Source: Anaerolineae bacterium (GTDB taxonomy: Bacteria; Chloroflexota; Anaerolineae; Aggregatilineales; Phototrophicaceae). Taken from it: a stretch of 64,000 bases of DNA. The notes under the pieces were generated by a model. The model did not search any database, was not told the origin of the DNA, and worked only from the letters and a program-made list of their open reading frames with translations. A program made the position numbers and the translations under genes. Every line of letters begins with the position of its first letter. Position 1 is the first letter of the stretch. The DNA is taken from positions 115,864 to 179,863 of the forward strand of contig JALHNB010000010.1 of assembly GCA_022843745.1 (NCBI GenBank), in the 5' to 3' direction. Of this stretch, positions 7,508-16,022 are shown piece after piece.

Positions 7508-8878
7508 TTATTCGTCGTAATATCCAGCGTCGGCGAGGAGTTGACGCGCTTCTGCGGCGGCAGCGTCCAGACCTTCCTGCGCAGTGACATCACCCAGCAT
7601 GATTGCCTGGAGATGCGGATAAAACAGATTCGAGAATGGAATCCATTCGGCGATCAACGGTGGAGTTTTAAAATCTTCCGTGATCTGGACGCGGGCAACT
7701 TCCAAGCGTTCCTGATCGAGAGGTACACCCGAAGCTGAAGCATCGGAGATGATGCGATTCCAGACATCATCACGCACTGGCAGGAAGCCAAGCTGCGCTT
7801 CTTCGTAACCGATACGCTCCGAGGTCAGGAATTTAATCAACTGCGCGGCAGCTTCTTTGTTTTGCGACGCGCTGGTGATCGAGAAAGCATGTGCGCCTGC
7901 CCAGCCCGTGGGCCGTGCGCCTTCATTCTGGAAGCCACTGAAGCCACGTGCCAGACCAAAATTTCCGGCGACATTCGGGCAGCTATCCGGTGTCTGGAAG
8001 TAGCTGTACCAGCCGTACCATTCCAACTTGAGCGCTACGTCACCGTTGCAGAAGTTGGCAGCGTCGCCATCCCACACCAGGTTTGGCGTATCTTCAGCGA
8101 TGATACCGTCGGCATACCAGCCGCGCAGCAGTTCGGCTACCGAGACACCGATCTCATTATTGAAAATCGGCTCCCAATTTTCGTCAAAATAATTGCCGCC
8201 GCTGCCGAACAGGAACTCATAGAAACGCCCGGTCACAGCCTCTTCTTTGCCAACGATGCTGTAACCATACTTGGTATAGCCGTTGTCGTGGAAGAACCGC
8301 GCCTGCATATCAACTTCTTCGAGCGTCGTCGGGACGGCCAAATCCGCACCTGTCGCTTCTTTGTACTTGGCCTGAATATCGGCATCGTTGTAGAGATCAG
8401 TGCGGTAATGGAGTGCGCTGATGTCCGCATGACGTGGGATCAGTTGTAAATTGCCATCAATCGTGGCGGCTTCGACGATTGATGGGCTGAATGCTGCCAG
8501 TTCTTCAGCAGAGAAGTAATTATTCAGTGGTTCGACAAAGCCGACATAGCGGGACATGAAACTGGTGTGATTCCAGGCGACATCGTAATCGACTGCGCCT
8601 GTCGCATAGTCCTGAACCAGTTTTTTGTCGATTTCAAAACCGTCCAGCAGCGTGACGATTTCGACTGTTGCGCCAGTGGCTTCTTCAAATATCGGAAGCG
8701 ACTGGTACATGGCTTCGTATTGTCCGCCGCCGATAGTTAACATTTTAATCGTAATGCCTGCCAGGTCTTTATCCAGCCCAGCGTACTGCGGCTCGCCTTC
8801 CTGGGCAGAAACCAGAGCGCCAAAGCTGAGAACTGCCAGTAAACTTGTAATCAAGAGAATCAAGGTTAATTTACGCAT
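7508..8878 (-). CDS. Extracellular sugar-binding protein of the ABC transporter
   Basis: The protein is 456 residues from the ATG at 8878, which has GAGG six bases upstream. The ATG four codons earlier overlaps this site. The N terminus MRKLTLILLITSLLAVLSFG then ALVSAQ is a Sec signal peptide without a clear lipobox. The mature protein has the family 1 solute-binding pattern, with early KMLTIGG, a central sugar-site region with many Trp residues (about 265-320) and ITSASQNKEAAAQLIKFLTS. It presents the sugar to the MalF/MalG-type permeases encoded downstream. The locus suggests an L-fucose-related ligand. Confidence 0.88.
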   Translation of the reverse strand: MRKLTLILLITSLLAVLSFGALVSAQEGEPQYAGLDKDLAGITIKMLTIGGGQYEAMYQSLPIFEEATGATVEIVTLLDGFEIDKKLVQDYATGAVDYDVAWNHTSFMSRYVGFVEPLNNYFSAEELAAFSPSIVEAATIDGNLQLIPRHADISALHYRTDLYNDADIQAKYKEATGADLAVPTTLEEVDMQARFFHDNGYTKYGYSIVGKEEAVTGRFYEFLFGSGGNYFDENWEPIFNNEIGVSVAELLRGWYADGIIAEDTPNLVWDGDAANFCNGDVALKLEWYGWYSYFQTPDSCPNVAGNFGLARGFSGFQNEGARPTGWAGAHAFSITSASQNKEAAAQLIKFLTSERIGYEEAQLGFLPVRDDVWNRIISDASASGVPLDQERLEVARVQITEDFKTPPLIAEWIPFSNLFYPHLQAIMLGDVTAQEGLDAAAAEARQLLADAGYYDE

Positions 8879-8946
8879 GTTTTGCCTCATTTTTGAAACT
8901 AAAATCTGTAATTTATCCTATTAACCGCCCATCTCTTTATAATTTT

Positions 8947-8957
8947 TCACCTCCTTT
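8947..8957 (-). other. Strong Shine-Dalgarno site without an obvious gene
   Basis: On the minus strand the sequence AAAGGAGGTGA is a near-perfect match to the 16S rRNA tail. It lies about 70 bases ahead of the sugar-binding protein start. The first ATG downstream is 15 bases away and gives only Met-Gly-Gly-stop. It may be a remnant start of a lost gene, a tiny leader peptide, or a standby site for ribosomes. Confidence 0.4.
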
Positions 8958-8993
8958 GATCTCCAACTGTTTTCGGGTAGGTATCAGCCCTTA

Positions 8994-9971
8994 CTAGCCA
9001 ATATCTTCTGGTTTCACCAATCCCGTTCGGGGATAGTGGTAATCGCGTGTTTGTTTTTCATCTTTATAGACGTACCAGACACACGGTGCGTCGTGGTCGA
9101 GCGTGTGGTCAAGTGGGCGTAAAGGATGTCCACGTTTGCGACCCGGCAGCCATTCCATCGCAATCGAGCAGTGGGCGCAGTACCAGTGAACGCCTGTTTT
9201 TTGCCATGTCCACAGGTGCGATTCATGATTCGTGCCGTGATCGCTGATCGGATAGGGCGCACGTCCAGTTTCGGGGTCGCCGCGCCGCGCTACACCACCG
9301 CTGCCGCAGGGATCCATACTGATGACGAAGCGATCATCTTCTTCCCACACGTCCATATCACCGCGCCGCCGAGGGCCGCTGAAATGCCCACCACGCATCC
9401 CTTCGACGGTGAGTGCGACTTTTTCGCGGGGTGTCATTTGATCCCACTTTTCGTAACGATCCCCCCAGATGGATTGATGCGTATGTAAAATCGTTTCCAG
9501 AACCGCATCTTCGCCCCAGGTATCGGCGCAGTAGGAGAGCATATCCTGCACCCAGCCGACCAGCAGATCGTGCGGATTCTTAAATTCGAGGCGCATCTTA
9601 TCCAGCCAGTCTATCGCGGCGGCTTTGTCACCCTTTTTGAGCGCTTCCAGACAGCGATCACGTGGGCCGATGCCGATTTCCGCGACCTTAAAAACGCGCA
9701 TGATTCCCGCAGCGGCCTTCACGTCCATGCCCGGTTCTGCGCCGGATTTTTCGATGATGAAGCGGATAATATCCTCTATCCACGTCCACATGATGCCGTT
9801 CATGATCTGCATTTCGCGCAGAAAATAATTGACCAGCGTCACAGCTTCTTCGTCGCGGCCATATTCAATGGCGTTTTCCGCCAGCGTTTGCGTCGCGATG
9901 CCGATAGTGTCGAGGTCATCGAGCCGCAGTTCGCGCCCCATGACTTCGGATTTTTCGTATTTGAGAGGCAT
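8994..9971 (-). CDS. Uncharacterised Cys/His-rich protein beside a MetE-like gene
   Basis: This is a 325-residue soluble protein that I cannot assign to a named family. The first 180 residues are helical and acidic. The C-terminal third is rich in likely metal ligands: MDPCGSGG (about 213-220), a His pair in SDHGTNHESH, VHWYCAHCS with a CxxC, and HTLDHDAPC. The pattern suggests a zinc or iron site and perhaps a reductase or methyl-transfer partner, but this is inference. It starts two bases after the stop of the MetE-like gene, so the two are translated together. It belongs to the same minus-strand run as the oxidoreductase and transporter genes. Confidence 0.7.
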   Translation of the reverse strand: MPLKYEKSEVMGRELRLDDLDTIGIATQTLAENAIEYGRDEEAVTLVNYFLREMQIMNGIMWTWIEDIIRFIIEKSGAEPGMDVKAAAGIMRVFKVAEIGIGPRDRCLEALKKGDKAAAIDWLDKMRLEFKNPHDLLVGWVQDMLSYCADTWGEDAVLETILHTHQSIWGDRYEKWDQMTPREKVALTVEGMRGGHFSGPRRRGDMDVWEEDDRFVISMDPCGSGGVARRGDPETGRAPYPISDHGTNHESHLWTWQKTGVHWYCAHCSIAMEWLPGRKRGHPLRPLDHTLDHDAPCVWYVYKDEKQTRDYHYPRTGLVKPEDIG

Positions 9972-9973
9972 GG

Positions 9974-11017
9974 TTATTCTGCCCCCAACTCGCGACGGAT
10001 GATTTTCGTCCCCGCCACCAGCGACTTGAGCTTTTCACGTCCGACCCAACGCGCCGTCATGCTGAAGCCGCAGTCCCCGGATGTCCAGAGGCGCTCAGCA
10101 TCGTTGTATTTCAGCAGTTCACGGATGCGTTCAACGACGATTTCGGGTGATTCAATCGCGCGGGCTTTCACGTCAATCACGCCTGCCGAAAGAAATTGAT
10201 CGTCGCGGGCGTGTTTGGCGAAAATATCGGCCTGCCACATGCCGCGATTGGCGAATTCGAGATGGAAAATGTCGGTGTGCATGTCTTTGAAATAGGGCGC
10301 GATGTGTTCGTAGGTACGATGCGCGACAGCTGGCCGTCCCAGATAATTGCCGAAGCAGATGTGCAGGCCAATCGTCGCGTTGACACCCTCGACCATCGCG
10401 TTAAACATCTCGACAAACTCCGGCAGCGGCACAAAATCGTCAATCGCTGACGGTTCATCGACTTGAATGTGAGTCGCACCCGCCGCAACGACATTTTTTA
10501 ACTCCTGATTAAGCAGCGGAACGAGCGCCCAGGCAACCTCTTTTTTATCTTTATAAACATCGCCGGGGTTGATGCGAAACGCGAATGTCACCGGGCCACC
10601 CAATGGCGTAACCATCGGTTTCTGTGTGCGGGTTCGCGCATAGGTGATTTCTTCGACCAACCCCATGCCCTTTGGAGTCGCAAATTTGTCGATGGCTTTG
10701 AAAGCGTCGATCATATCCGGGCCGGGGTAGCCAAGCTGACGCTCCCAGGGGATTTTTTGAACACCCTGAATATAGTCATAAAAGCCGACCAGAAAATTGA
10801 AACGTTTCATTTCACCGTCGGAGATGACATCGATTCCGGCTTCTTCCATCTCCATAATGGCGAGGTTGGTTGCGTCCTCAAACGCCTCGTGGATGTCGAA
10901 CGGCCCCATTATGTCGCCCGCTTTCATCGCATCGCGCACGACGTACACCCAACCCGGCGTGCCATAGCTGCCAATAACCTGAGTAGGAATAAGGGGCAAA
11001 TCTTTATAATGATACAT
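9974..11017 (-). CDS. MetE C-terminal-like (cobalamin-independent methionine synthase family) protein
   Basis: This 347-residue protein matches only the C-terminal catalytic barrel of cobalamin-independent methionine synthase. The zinc ligands are all present: H219 and C221 in LHICFGN, E254 in HLEFAN and C316 in SGDCGFS. VISDGEM (about 64-70) and HIQVDEPS are further family marks. The N-terminal half of true MetE is missing, as in archaeal MetE and in methyl-transfer or C-S lyase relatives. Its start lies inside the end of the oxidoreductase gene (14-base overlap), and the Cys/His-rich gene follows after two bases. In a catabolic operon a methyl or thiol transfer role is more likely than methionine synthesis, but the substrate is unknown. 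Confidence 0.8.
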   Translation of the reverse strand: MYHYKDLPLIPTQVIGSYGTPGWVYVVRDAMKAGDIMGPFDIHEAFEDATNLAIMEMEEAGIDVISDGEMKRFNFLVGFYDYIQGVQKIPWERQLGYPGPDMIDAFKAIDKFATPKGMGLVEEITYARTRTQKPMVTPLGGPVTFAFRINPGDVYKDKKEVAWALVPLLNQELKNVVAAGATHIQVDEPSAIDDFVPLPEFVEMFNAMVEGVNATIGLHICFGNYLGRPAVAHRTYEHIAPYFKDMHTDIFHLEFANRGMWQADIFAKHARDDQFLSAGVIDVKARAIESPEIVVERIRELLKYNDAERLWTSGDCGFSMTARWVGREKLKSLVAGTKIIRRELGAE

Positions 11018-12896
11018 TAGTAAGTGTCCATTCTAGCTGATAATCATAGAGTGTCGCTGGGAGGGGAGCGCCATTTTCGTCCCATCCCATCATCTGATAA
11101 TACAGATCAAGCATTTGGCGGAACTTTTCGCGATCTAACACATCACCCTGTTTAACCCCGCTGGCAATCGGCTCATTGTGGAAACGATCCGGCAAACGGT
11201 CATCCTGTGCGCCTAAGCCCTCACGGTTATTATAAACGCGCATCAGGTGGTTGCGTCGTTCGCCCCAGCGCATAATTTCGAATGACGAGGTTTCCCAGCC
11301 CGTGACGGCATTCAGCATTTGCGCCATTTGCTCAATGCTCAAGAGGCGTGTTGGAGCGACGGCGAAAATACACAACCCCAAAACGTCTGCCCCAGACCAC
11401 AGGTTATTGAGAACCTTGAAGCTTTTCACCTTCTCTGGGCCTAGATACTGCATGGGAATGCGCTCCAAAATGCCGAGCGTGCGCGAAAAATTCATAGTGT
11501 GATCCCAGCCAACCTCTGTATCATAATCCCAATCATGTTCGCAGATGTCATAGCGCGGGCCAGTGGCAGCAACCGCGAAGCCAAGCGCGAGGTTGGTCTG
11601 GCTGCGTGGCTCGAACGGTACCATTTCCAGCCCCTTCACGTGCAGGGCATAGCGTTCGCCGCCAATCTTTTCAGCGACTCGTTTCGCACCTTCTGCCAGC
11701 GTATCGCCAAATCCTTCGCGATAGGCGGTTCGCCGCACCATTTCGAGAATCGCCTCGCTGCTGCCAAAGTGCAGGTCGATTCCGTCGGTCATCTCACGAG
11801 TGATAATCCCCTCATCACTTAATTCCATCACCAACGACATGGTGAATCCGAGCGAGGTGGCATCCATGCCCCATTGATTGAGGAGATTGTTGATTCGTAA
11901 TAAAGTTTTGATGCCCTTGAGGCCGATGTTTGGCCCCATCGCGCCTGTCACTTCCTGGTGAATGCCGCTGGCGCGCGGGTCAAGATCAGCATCGCCAGTG
12001 TGCAAAATCTTGATGCAGTCATTTGGGCAGCCAGGACAGGGTGCGATTCCCGCGTCAAACCTCAAAAATTCGTCGGCTTTGTAATTGTCGAGTGCTGAAA
12101 ACTCCGGCGTGCGGAAGTTTTCGACATCGAGCGCTGCGTCCAATCCATGTGTATGAATCCACACAGCAAACCCTGGCGACACTTTCTGCCATGTCGAGAG
12201 CGAATTGCTTGCGATTCGCTGCCCAAAATCAGCGGTCAGTGCTTCTACTATGTCAGGATGCGCCAGTGGTGGTAATTCACCGCCATGCAGCACCACTGCT
12301 TTGAGGCGTTTCGACCCCATCACGCCGCCCATGCCCATTCGATGCGCCTGATGTGTGCGATCATTGACTACACTGGCGAAACGCACTCGGTTCTCACCCG
12401 CTGGGCCAATCGCGGCAACCGAAATTTCAGCGCCAAACTGATTTTCCAGTTGATCAGTAGCCTCTCCGACGGTTTTCCCCCAAATCGGCCCGGCATCGAC
12501 AAATTGAATTTCACCATTGTCGATCAGGACGCTCACAGGTTTTTGTGATTCACCCGAAAAAATAATCGCGTCGTAACCGGAGCGCTTGAGCGCAATCCCG
12601 AACGGCCCTTCGCCACGTGCCTCACCAATGCCCTGTGTCAGCGGTGATTTCGCGCAAACGGTGTAGCGTGGTAAACCTGCCGCCGGGTAGCCTGCCATGA
12701 CGCTTGAGGCAAAAATGAGCAAATTTGCGGGGTCATAGGCATCAATACCTGCCGGGGTTTCTTTCAGCAGGTAATAGGTTGAGAGTAGCCCACAGCCTGC
12801 ATAGAGTCGATAGAAAACCTCGCCCGGTTCTTCAACGCGAGTTGATCGGTTACTTAAATCAATATGGAGTATTTTGCCATTGTAGCCATAAGTCAT
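11004..12896 (-). CDS. Aldehyde:ferredoxin oxidoreductase family, tungsten/molybdopterin enzyme
   Basis: The protein has 630 residues, the usual length for the AOR family. The iron-sulfur ligands are C287, C290 and C294 in APCPGCPNDCIK and C509 in DVLGLCIF, with spacing close to Pyrococcus AOR. The N-terminal domain has the pterin-binding pattern (GAGCG-like YAGCGLLSTYY, PRYTVCAKSPLTQGIGEARG). Such enzymes oxidise aldehydes to acids and reduce ferredoxin, and they need a bis-molybdopterin tungsten or molybdenum cofactor. Placed in a deoxy-sugar operon it could oxidise lactaldehyde or another aldehyde released from the sugar. It overlaps the MetE-like gene by 14 bases. It implies anaerobic or low-oxygen metabolism at this step. 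Confidence 0.9.
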   Translation of the reverse strand: MTYGYNGKILHIDLSNRSTRVEEPGEVFYRLYAGCGLLSTYYLLKETPAGIDAYDPANLLIFASSVMAGYPAAGLPRYTVCAKSPLTQGIGEARGEGPFGIALKRSGYDAIIFSGESQKPVSVLIDNGEIQFVDAGPIWGKTVGEATDQLENQFGAEISVAAIGPAGENRVRFASVVNDRTHQAHRMGMGGVMGSKRLKAVVLHGGELPPLAHPDIVEALTADFGQRIASNSLSTWQKVSPGFAVWIHTHGLDAALDVENFRTPEFSALDNYKADEFLRFDAGIAPCPGCPNDCIKILHTGDADLDPRASGIHQEVTGAMGPNIGLKGIKTLLRINNLLNQWGMDATSLGFTMSLVMELSDEGIITREMTDGIDLHFGSSEAILEMVRRTAYREGFGDTLAEGAKRVAEKIGGERYALHVKGLEMVPFEPRSQTNLALGFAVAATGPRYDICEHDWDYDTEVGWDHTMNFSRTLGILERIPMQYLGPEKVKSFKVLNNLWSGADVLGLCIFAVAPTRLLSIEQMAQMLNAVTGWETSSFEIMRWGERRNHLMRVYNNREGLGAQDDRLPDRFHNEPIASGVKQGDVLDREKFRQMLDLYYQMMGWDENGAPLPATLYDYQLEWTLTNVSL

Positions 12897-12949
12897 AAGT
12901 TTTTTGCTTTCAGCAGTCAGCTTATCTGCATTTCAACATTTCAGTTTTT

Positions 12950-12974
12950 AGCTGATTGGCTGAGACGCTGATTA
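12950..12974. repeat. Copy of a dispersed 25-bp repeat
   Basis: The reverse complement of this stretch matches 17269-17293 at 24 of 25 positions (TAATCAGCGTCTCAGCC then RATCAGCT). It fills most of the gap between the SDR gene and the oxidoreductase gene, surrounded by other degenerate TCAGC/GCTGA words. Confidence 0.7.
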
Positions 12975-12988
12975 ACTGATTAGCTTTC

Positions 12989-13822
12989 CTAATTCATCTC
13001 AATCCCGCCATCAACGTTGAGCGCCTGCCCGGTGATGTAATCGGCATCGCCCGAACACAGAAACGAAACCGCCGCCGCAATATCTTCCGGCGTACCACCG
13101 CGCTTAAGCGGAATTTTCTCGATGCTGTTTTCCATCCACTGTCCCTGCTGCAATCCGAAGCGTTGACCCTGCGTCTTGTCGATGTAATCCCACATCGGCG
13201 TTGGCACGAGGCCAGGGCAGATGGCGTTGACATTGATGTTGTAGGGGGCGAAGGCCAGCGCCGCGCTCTGTGTCATGCTGATGACGGCCCATTTCGAAGC
13301 GGAATATTCCACCGAGTAAGGCCGTCCGCTGCGCCCCGCCACCGACGAAAAATTGACGATTTTGCCGTAGCTGCGATCTGCGCGTCCGGCCTGCTTCACC
13401 TCGTCGGGAATCTGCGCGATCATCTGTTTGGCGACAGTTTGCAGGCAGAAAAACAGCCCTTTTTGATTCACGCGCTGCACGAAATCCCAGTCAGCAGGGG
13501 TAATATCGAGCAGAAAAGTAGTTTTATTCACGCCAGCATTGTTGACCAGCGCGTCGATTCGGCCAAATTTTTCGACGACATCCTTGACCATTTTCTCGAT
13601 CTGATCGGTTTCGCCAATGTCGATGGGATACCCCAGCGCTTCCGCTCCCAACTGCGAAAGTTCGTGTGCGGCTTCTTCGGCATTGGTTTTGTTGTACTCC
13701 GCGACTACAACATGTGCACCTTCCTGAGCGAAGCGTTTCGCGATGCCGCGTCCGATTCCCTGACCTGAGCCTGTGACGATAACAATTTTTCCGGTGTGTC
13801 GTCCGAGGATGGGGGATGGCAT
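12989..13822 (-). CDS. Short-chain dehydrogenase/reductase, probable deoxy-sugar or sugar-acid dehydrogenase
   Basis: The protein is 277 residues from the ATG at 13822, one base after the stop of the Gfo/Idh gene. A longer frame to 13948 would run into that gene and has no family residues. Classical SDR marks are present: TGSGQGIG (17-24), NNAG (94-97), Ser around 160, and Y173 and K177 in EYSASK. The end reads ITGQALNVDGGIEMN, typical of the family. In the non-phosphorylative fucose route two NAD-dependent steps need such an enzyme: L-fucose to the lactone, and 2-keto-3-deoxy-L-fuconate to the diketo acid. Either is possible. It is the second gene of the minus-strand run. Confidence 0.88.
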   Translation of the reverse strand: MPSPILGRHTGKIVIVTGSGQGIGRGIAKRFAQEGAHVVVAEYNKTNAEEAAHELSQLGAEALGYPIDIGETDQIEKMVKDVVEKFGRIDALVNNAGVNKTTFLLDITPADWDFVQRVNQKGLFFCLQTVAKQMIAQIPDEVKQAGRADRSYGKIVNFSSVAGRSGRPYSVEYSASKWAVISMTQSAALAFAPYNINVNAICPGLVPTPMWDYIDKTQGQRFGLQQGQWMENSIEKIPLKRGGTPEDIAAAVSFLCSGDADYITGQALNVDGGIEMN

Positions 13823-13823
13823 G

Positions 13824-14915
13824 TTATTGAATCTCCGATGGGCGCACCGAACGGTTTTCGGCGGCGGAAAGATAGGCGGCGTTGACGATTCGCAGGGTAT
13901 TGAGGTTATCAGCGGTGCTGTTGTCGGCGGGTTCGCTGTTGGTTTCAATCGCCCGCATCAGCGATGCCATCGTGCCGACGAAGGCATCCGGTATCCACAT
14001 GTCGTCCAGCGTGGGCGTGATTTTGACCCCTTTGCCGAACTGTTTGGATGTGATTTCGAGTGTGTCAGGCCGCCCGGTTGGGTAGTTGTACATCAGGCCA
14101 ATCGTGCCATCAATCGCGCCTTCGGTGCCGATAAAGCGAAAAGTCGCGAATGGATCGGCGTACTCATTGTAGTGATTGACGGAGACTAAAATCTGTAACC
14201 CGCTGGCATAATCCAGCACGGTGATGGTTTTCGTTTCGCCTTTGACCGCGCCTTGATTAGCGTAGCGGGCATGGCGGCTCGTCACCCATTCAGGATCGCC
14301 GAACAGGTAGCGCAGGGCATCGAGATAATGCAGGCTGTGGAACGTGATTTCCAACCGGGGAACAGCCGCTAACCAGGGCCACATATGCCAGGGGGTCGCG
14401 ACGCTCACCTGAATTTGCGCGTCCGTTGGCTGTCCAATGATGCCACGATTAATGAGGTCTTTGCTGGCGCGGATCCCAGCGTCCCAGCGCATTTGCTGGT
14501 TGATCGCCTGCTTGACTCCAGCCTGTTTTGCCAGTTCGACAATTTTCACAGCCTGACTAAACGTGTCCGAAAGTGGCTTCTGGCAGAGCATATGCTTTTT
14601 TGCGGCGACGACTTTTTCGACAATCGCAAGCTGTTCCCAGGGCGGCACGGCGATGTCCACGATCTCGACTTTGGGGTCAGCCAGCAGATCATCAATGGAT
14701 TCATAAACTTTGGGGATATGATGCTGCGCGGCGACATTTTTAGCAGTTTCGGCGTTGATGTCGTAGCAGGCGACGATATTGAAATTTGCTTTGCGGTAGG
14801 CTGGGATATGGGCGTATTGAACGATCCCGCCTGTGCCGATGAAGCCAATCCCGTAATCTGTTTTTGCGCCGAAGTGCGGTTTATAATCAATTTCAAAAGG
14901 TAATTTTGCACTCAT
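13824..14915 (-). CDS. Gfo/Idh/MocA family oxidoreductase
   Basis: This 363-residue protein has an N-terminal Rossmann fold (YGIGFIGTGGIVQYAHIPAY) and a C-terminal alpha/beta substrate domain. The usual EKP motif is CQKPLS here, so the Lys is kept and the Glu is Gln. HSLHYLDALRYLFGD matches the conserved helix with a catalytic His. These enzymes oxidise or reduce sugars and sugar derivatives with NAD(P). It is the first gene of the minus-strand run, so it is the most promoter-proximal and could catalyse the first sugar oxidation. It diverges from the fuconolactonase gene across a 99-base gap containing a dyad. Confidence 0.88.
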   Translation of the reverse strand: MSAKLPFEIDYKPHFGAKTDYGIGFIGTGGIVQYAHIPAYRKANFNIVACYDINAETAKNVAAQHHIPKVYESIDDLLADPKVEIVDIAVPPWEQLAIVEKVVAAKKHMLCQKPLSDTFSQAVKIVELAKQAGVKQAINQQMRWDAGIRASKDLINRGIIGQPTDAQIQVSVATPWHMWPWLAAVPRLEITFHSLHYLDALRYLFGDPEWVTSRHARYANQGAVKGETKTITVLDYASGLQILVSVNHYNEYADPFATFRFIGTEGAIDGTIGLMYNYPTGRPDTLEITSKQFGKGVKITPTLDDMWIPDAFVGTMASLMRAIETNSEPADNSTADNLNTLRIVNAAYLSAAENRSVRPSEIQ

Positions 14916-14940
14916 AAAGTTTTTCTCAAATGCTGAACTC

Positions 14941-14966
14941 TATAAAATTGCAGCTACAATTCTATA
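14941..14966. promoter_or_regulatory. 26-bp dyad, candidate operator between divergent catabolic genes
   Basis: TATA-a-AATTG-c-AGCT-a-CAATT-c-TATA reads the same on both strands except for two mismatched pairs (lower case). It lies roughly in the middle of the 99-base region between the Gfo/Idh gene and the fuconolactonase gene, beside AT-rich TATAAATTATAAT sequence that could hold the promoters. The centre AGCT differs from the usual LacI-family CG centre, so the regulator family is open. No regulator gene is in the locus. Confidence 0.55.
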
Positions 14967-15014
14967 AATTATAATTTCTAACCTGTACTTCGTCAAAAAA
15001 AGGAGCATTTCGTT

Positions 15015-15842
15015 ATGTTAAAAGTAGATACGCATCTGCATTCCTGGAATCTGTCACAGGTCGATTATTACTGGCTACAGCCTGAATATAAAGCCTTTTA
15101 CGGCAATTTTACGCCGGATGTGGTCGAGCCGCAGATCAAAAAAGTAGGCATTGATCGCGCCGTGCTGGTGCAGGCCGCCGACTCCTATGAGGACACCGCC
15201 TCGATGCTCGTTCACGCCGATTATCGCGAGTGGATTGGCGGCGTGGTCGGTTGGTGCAATCTGCTCAACCCGGATGAGACGCGCCGCCGCCTCGACATTT
15301 ACAGCAAAAGTCCCTGGTATAAGGGGGTGCGCCACCTGATCCACACCGAATCAAATCCTGATTGGGTCGTACAGGATAAAGTCATCGAATCGCTGAATAT
15401 CCTGGCTGATTACGGTATGACATTTGACCTCGTGGCGGTGTTCCCAAATCACCTGAAACACGCGCCAACGCTCGCCAAGCACGTACCCAAGCTCAAAATC
15501 GCGATTGACCATCTCGCCAAGCCGCCTGTGGGGGAGAAAAAATCACCCTGGTTTGACCAGATGAAAGCCGCCGCTGAATCCCCGAACGTTTTCACCAAGC
15601 TCTCTGGTCAGTTTGATAACCCTGCCTGGACAGTTGATGACGTAAAGCCGTATTTTGATTTCGCGCTTCAGCAGTTCGGGGCGGATCGTATCATGTTCGG
15701 CAGCGATTGGCCGATTGCGCGTCTGGGCGGGACGTATTTCACGGTCTGGCACAACGTCAACAAACTGCTGGAAGGCCGTTCGGAAGCCGAAAAAGATGCC
15801 ATCCTCGGCGGCACAGCGGCGAAATTCTACAGCGTCACCTAA
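15015..15842 (+). CDS. L-fuconolactonase-type amidohydrolase (amidohydrolase 2 family)
   Basis: This is a 275-residue TIM-barrel metal hydrolase of the COG3618 group, which opens L-fucono-, L-rhamnono- and similar sugar lactones. The HxH metal pair is in VDTHLHSW (H7, H9). A barrel His lies in IAIDHLAKPP, and the late Asp is in MFGSDWPI. The start has AAGGAG nine bases upstream. It is transcribed away from the ten-gene oxidoreductase/transporter run. With the fuconate dehydratase it gives two consecutive steps of the oxidative fucose pathway. Rhamnonolactonase activity cannot be excluded. Confidence 0.85.
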   Translation: MLKVDTHLHSWNLSQVDYYWLQPEYKAFYGNFTPDVVEPQIKKVGIDRAVLVQAADSYEDTASMLVHADYREWIGGVVGWCNLLNPDETRRRLDIYSKSPWYKGVRHLIHTESNPDWVVQDKVIESLNILADYGMTFDLVAVFPNHLKHAPTLAKHVPKLKIAIDHLAKPPVGEKKSPWFDQMKAAAESPNVFTKLSGQFDNPAWTVDDVKPYFDFALQQFGADRIMFGSDWPIARLGGTYFTVWHNVNKLLEGRSEAEKDAILGGTAAKFYSVT

Positions 15843-15850
15843 GATCGCTG

Positions 15851-15880
15851 GTGTGGGCGACTCACCGAGTCGCCCCTACA
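15851..15880. repeat. Dispersed palindrome, GGGCGACTC type
   Basis: GTGTGGGCGACTC, a short centre, and GAGTCGCCCCTACA form the inverted repeat. It starts eight bases after the lactonase stop and may act as a 3' end stabiliser or weak terminator. The rest of 15843-16022 shows no gene. Confidence 0.75.
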
Positions 15881-16022
15881 TTCTTCTCGAAACTTGCTCA
15901 AATTCCCATTATTCAGACGCGCTGCGAGATTTTGTGAAGCTATAAATTTCGACTCTATCAAAGAAAAGAATTTGTCGTCATAATCAAGCTGTAATATTCA
16001 TGGCTTTGCCACAGGAGCAGCG

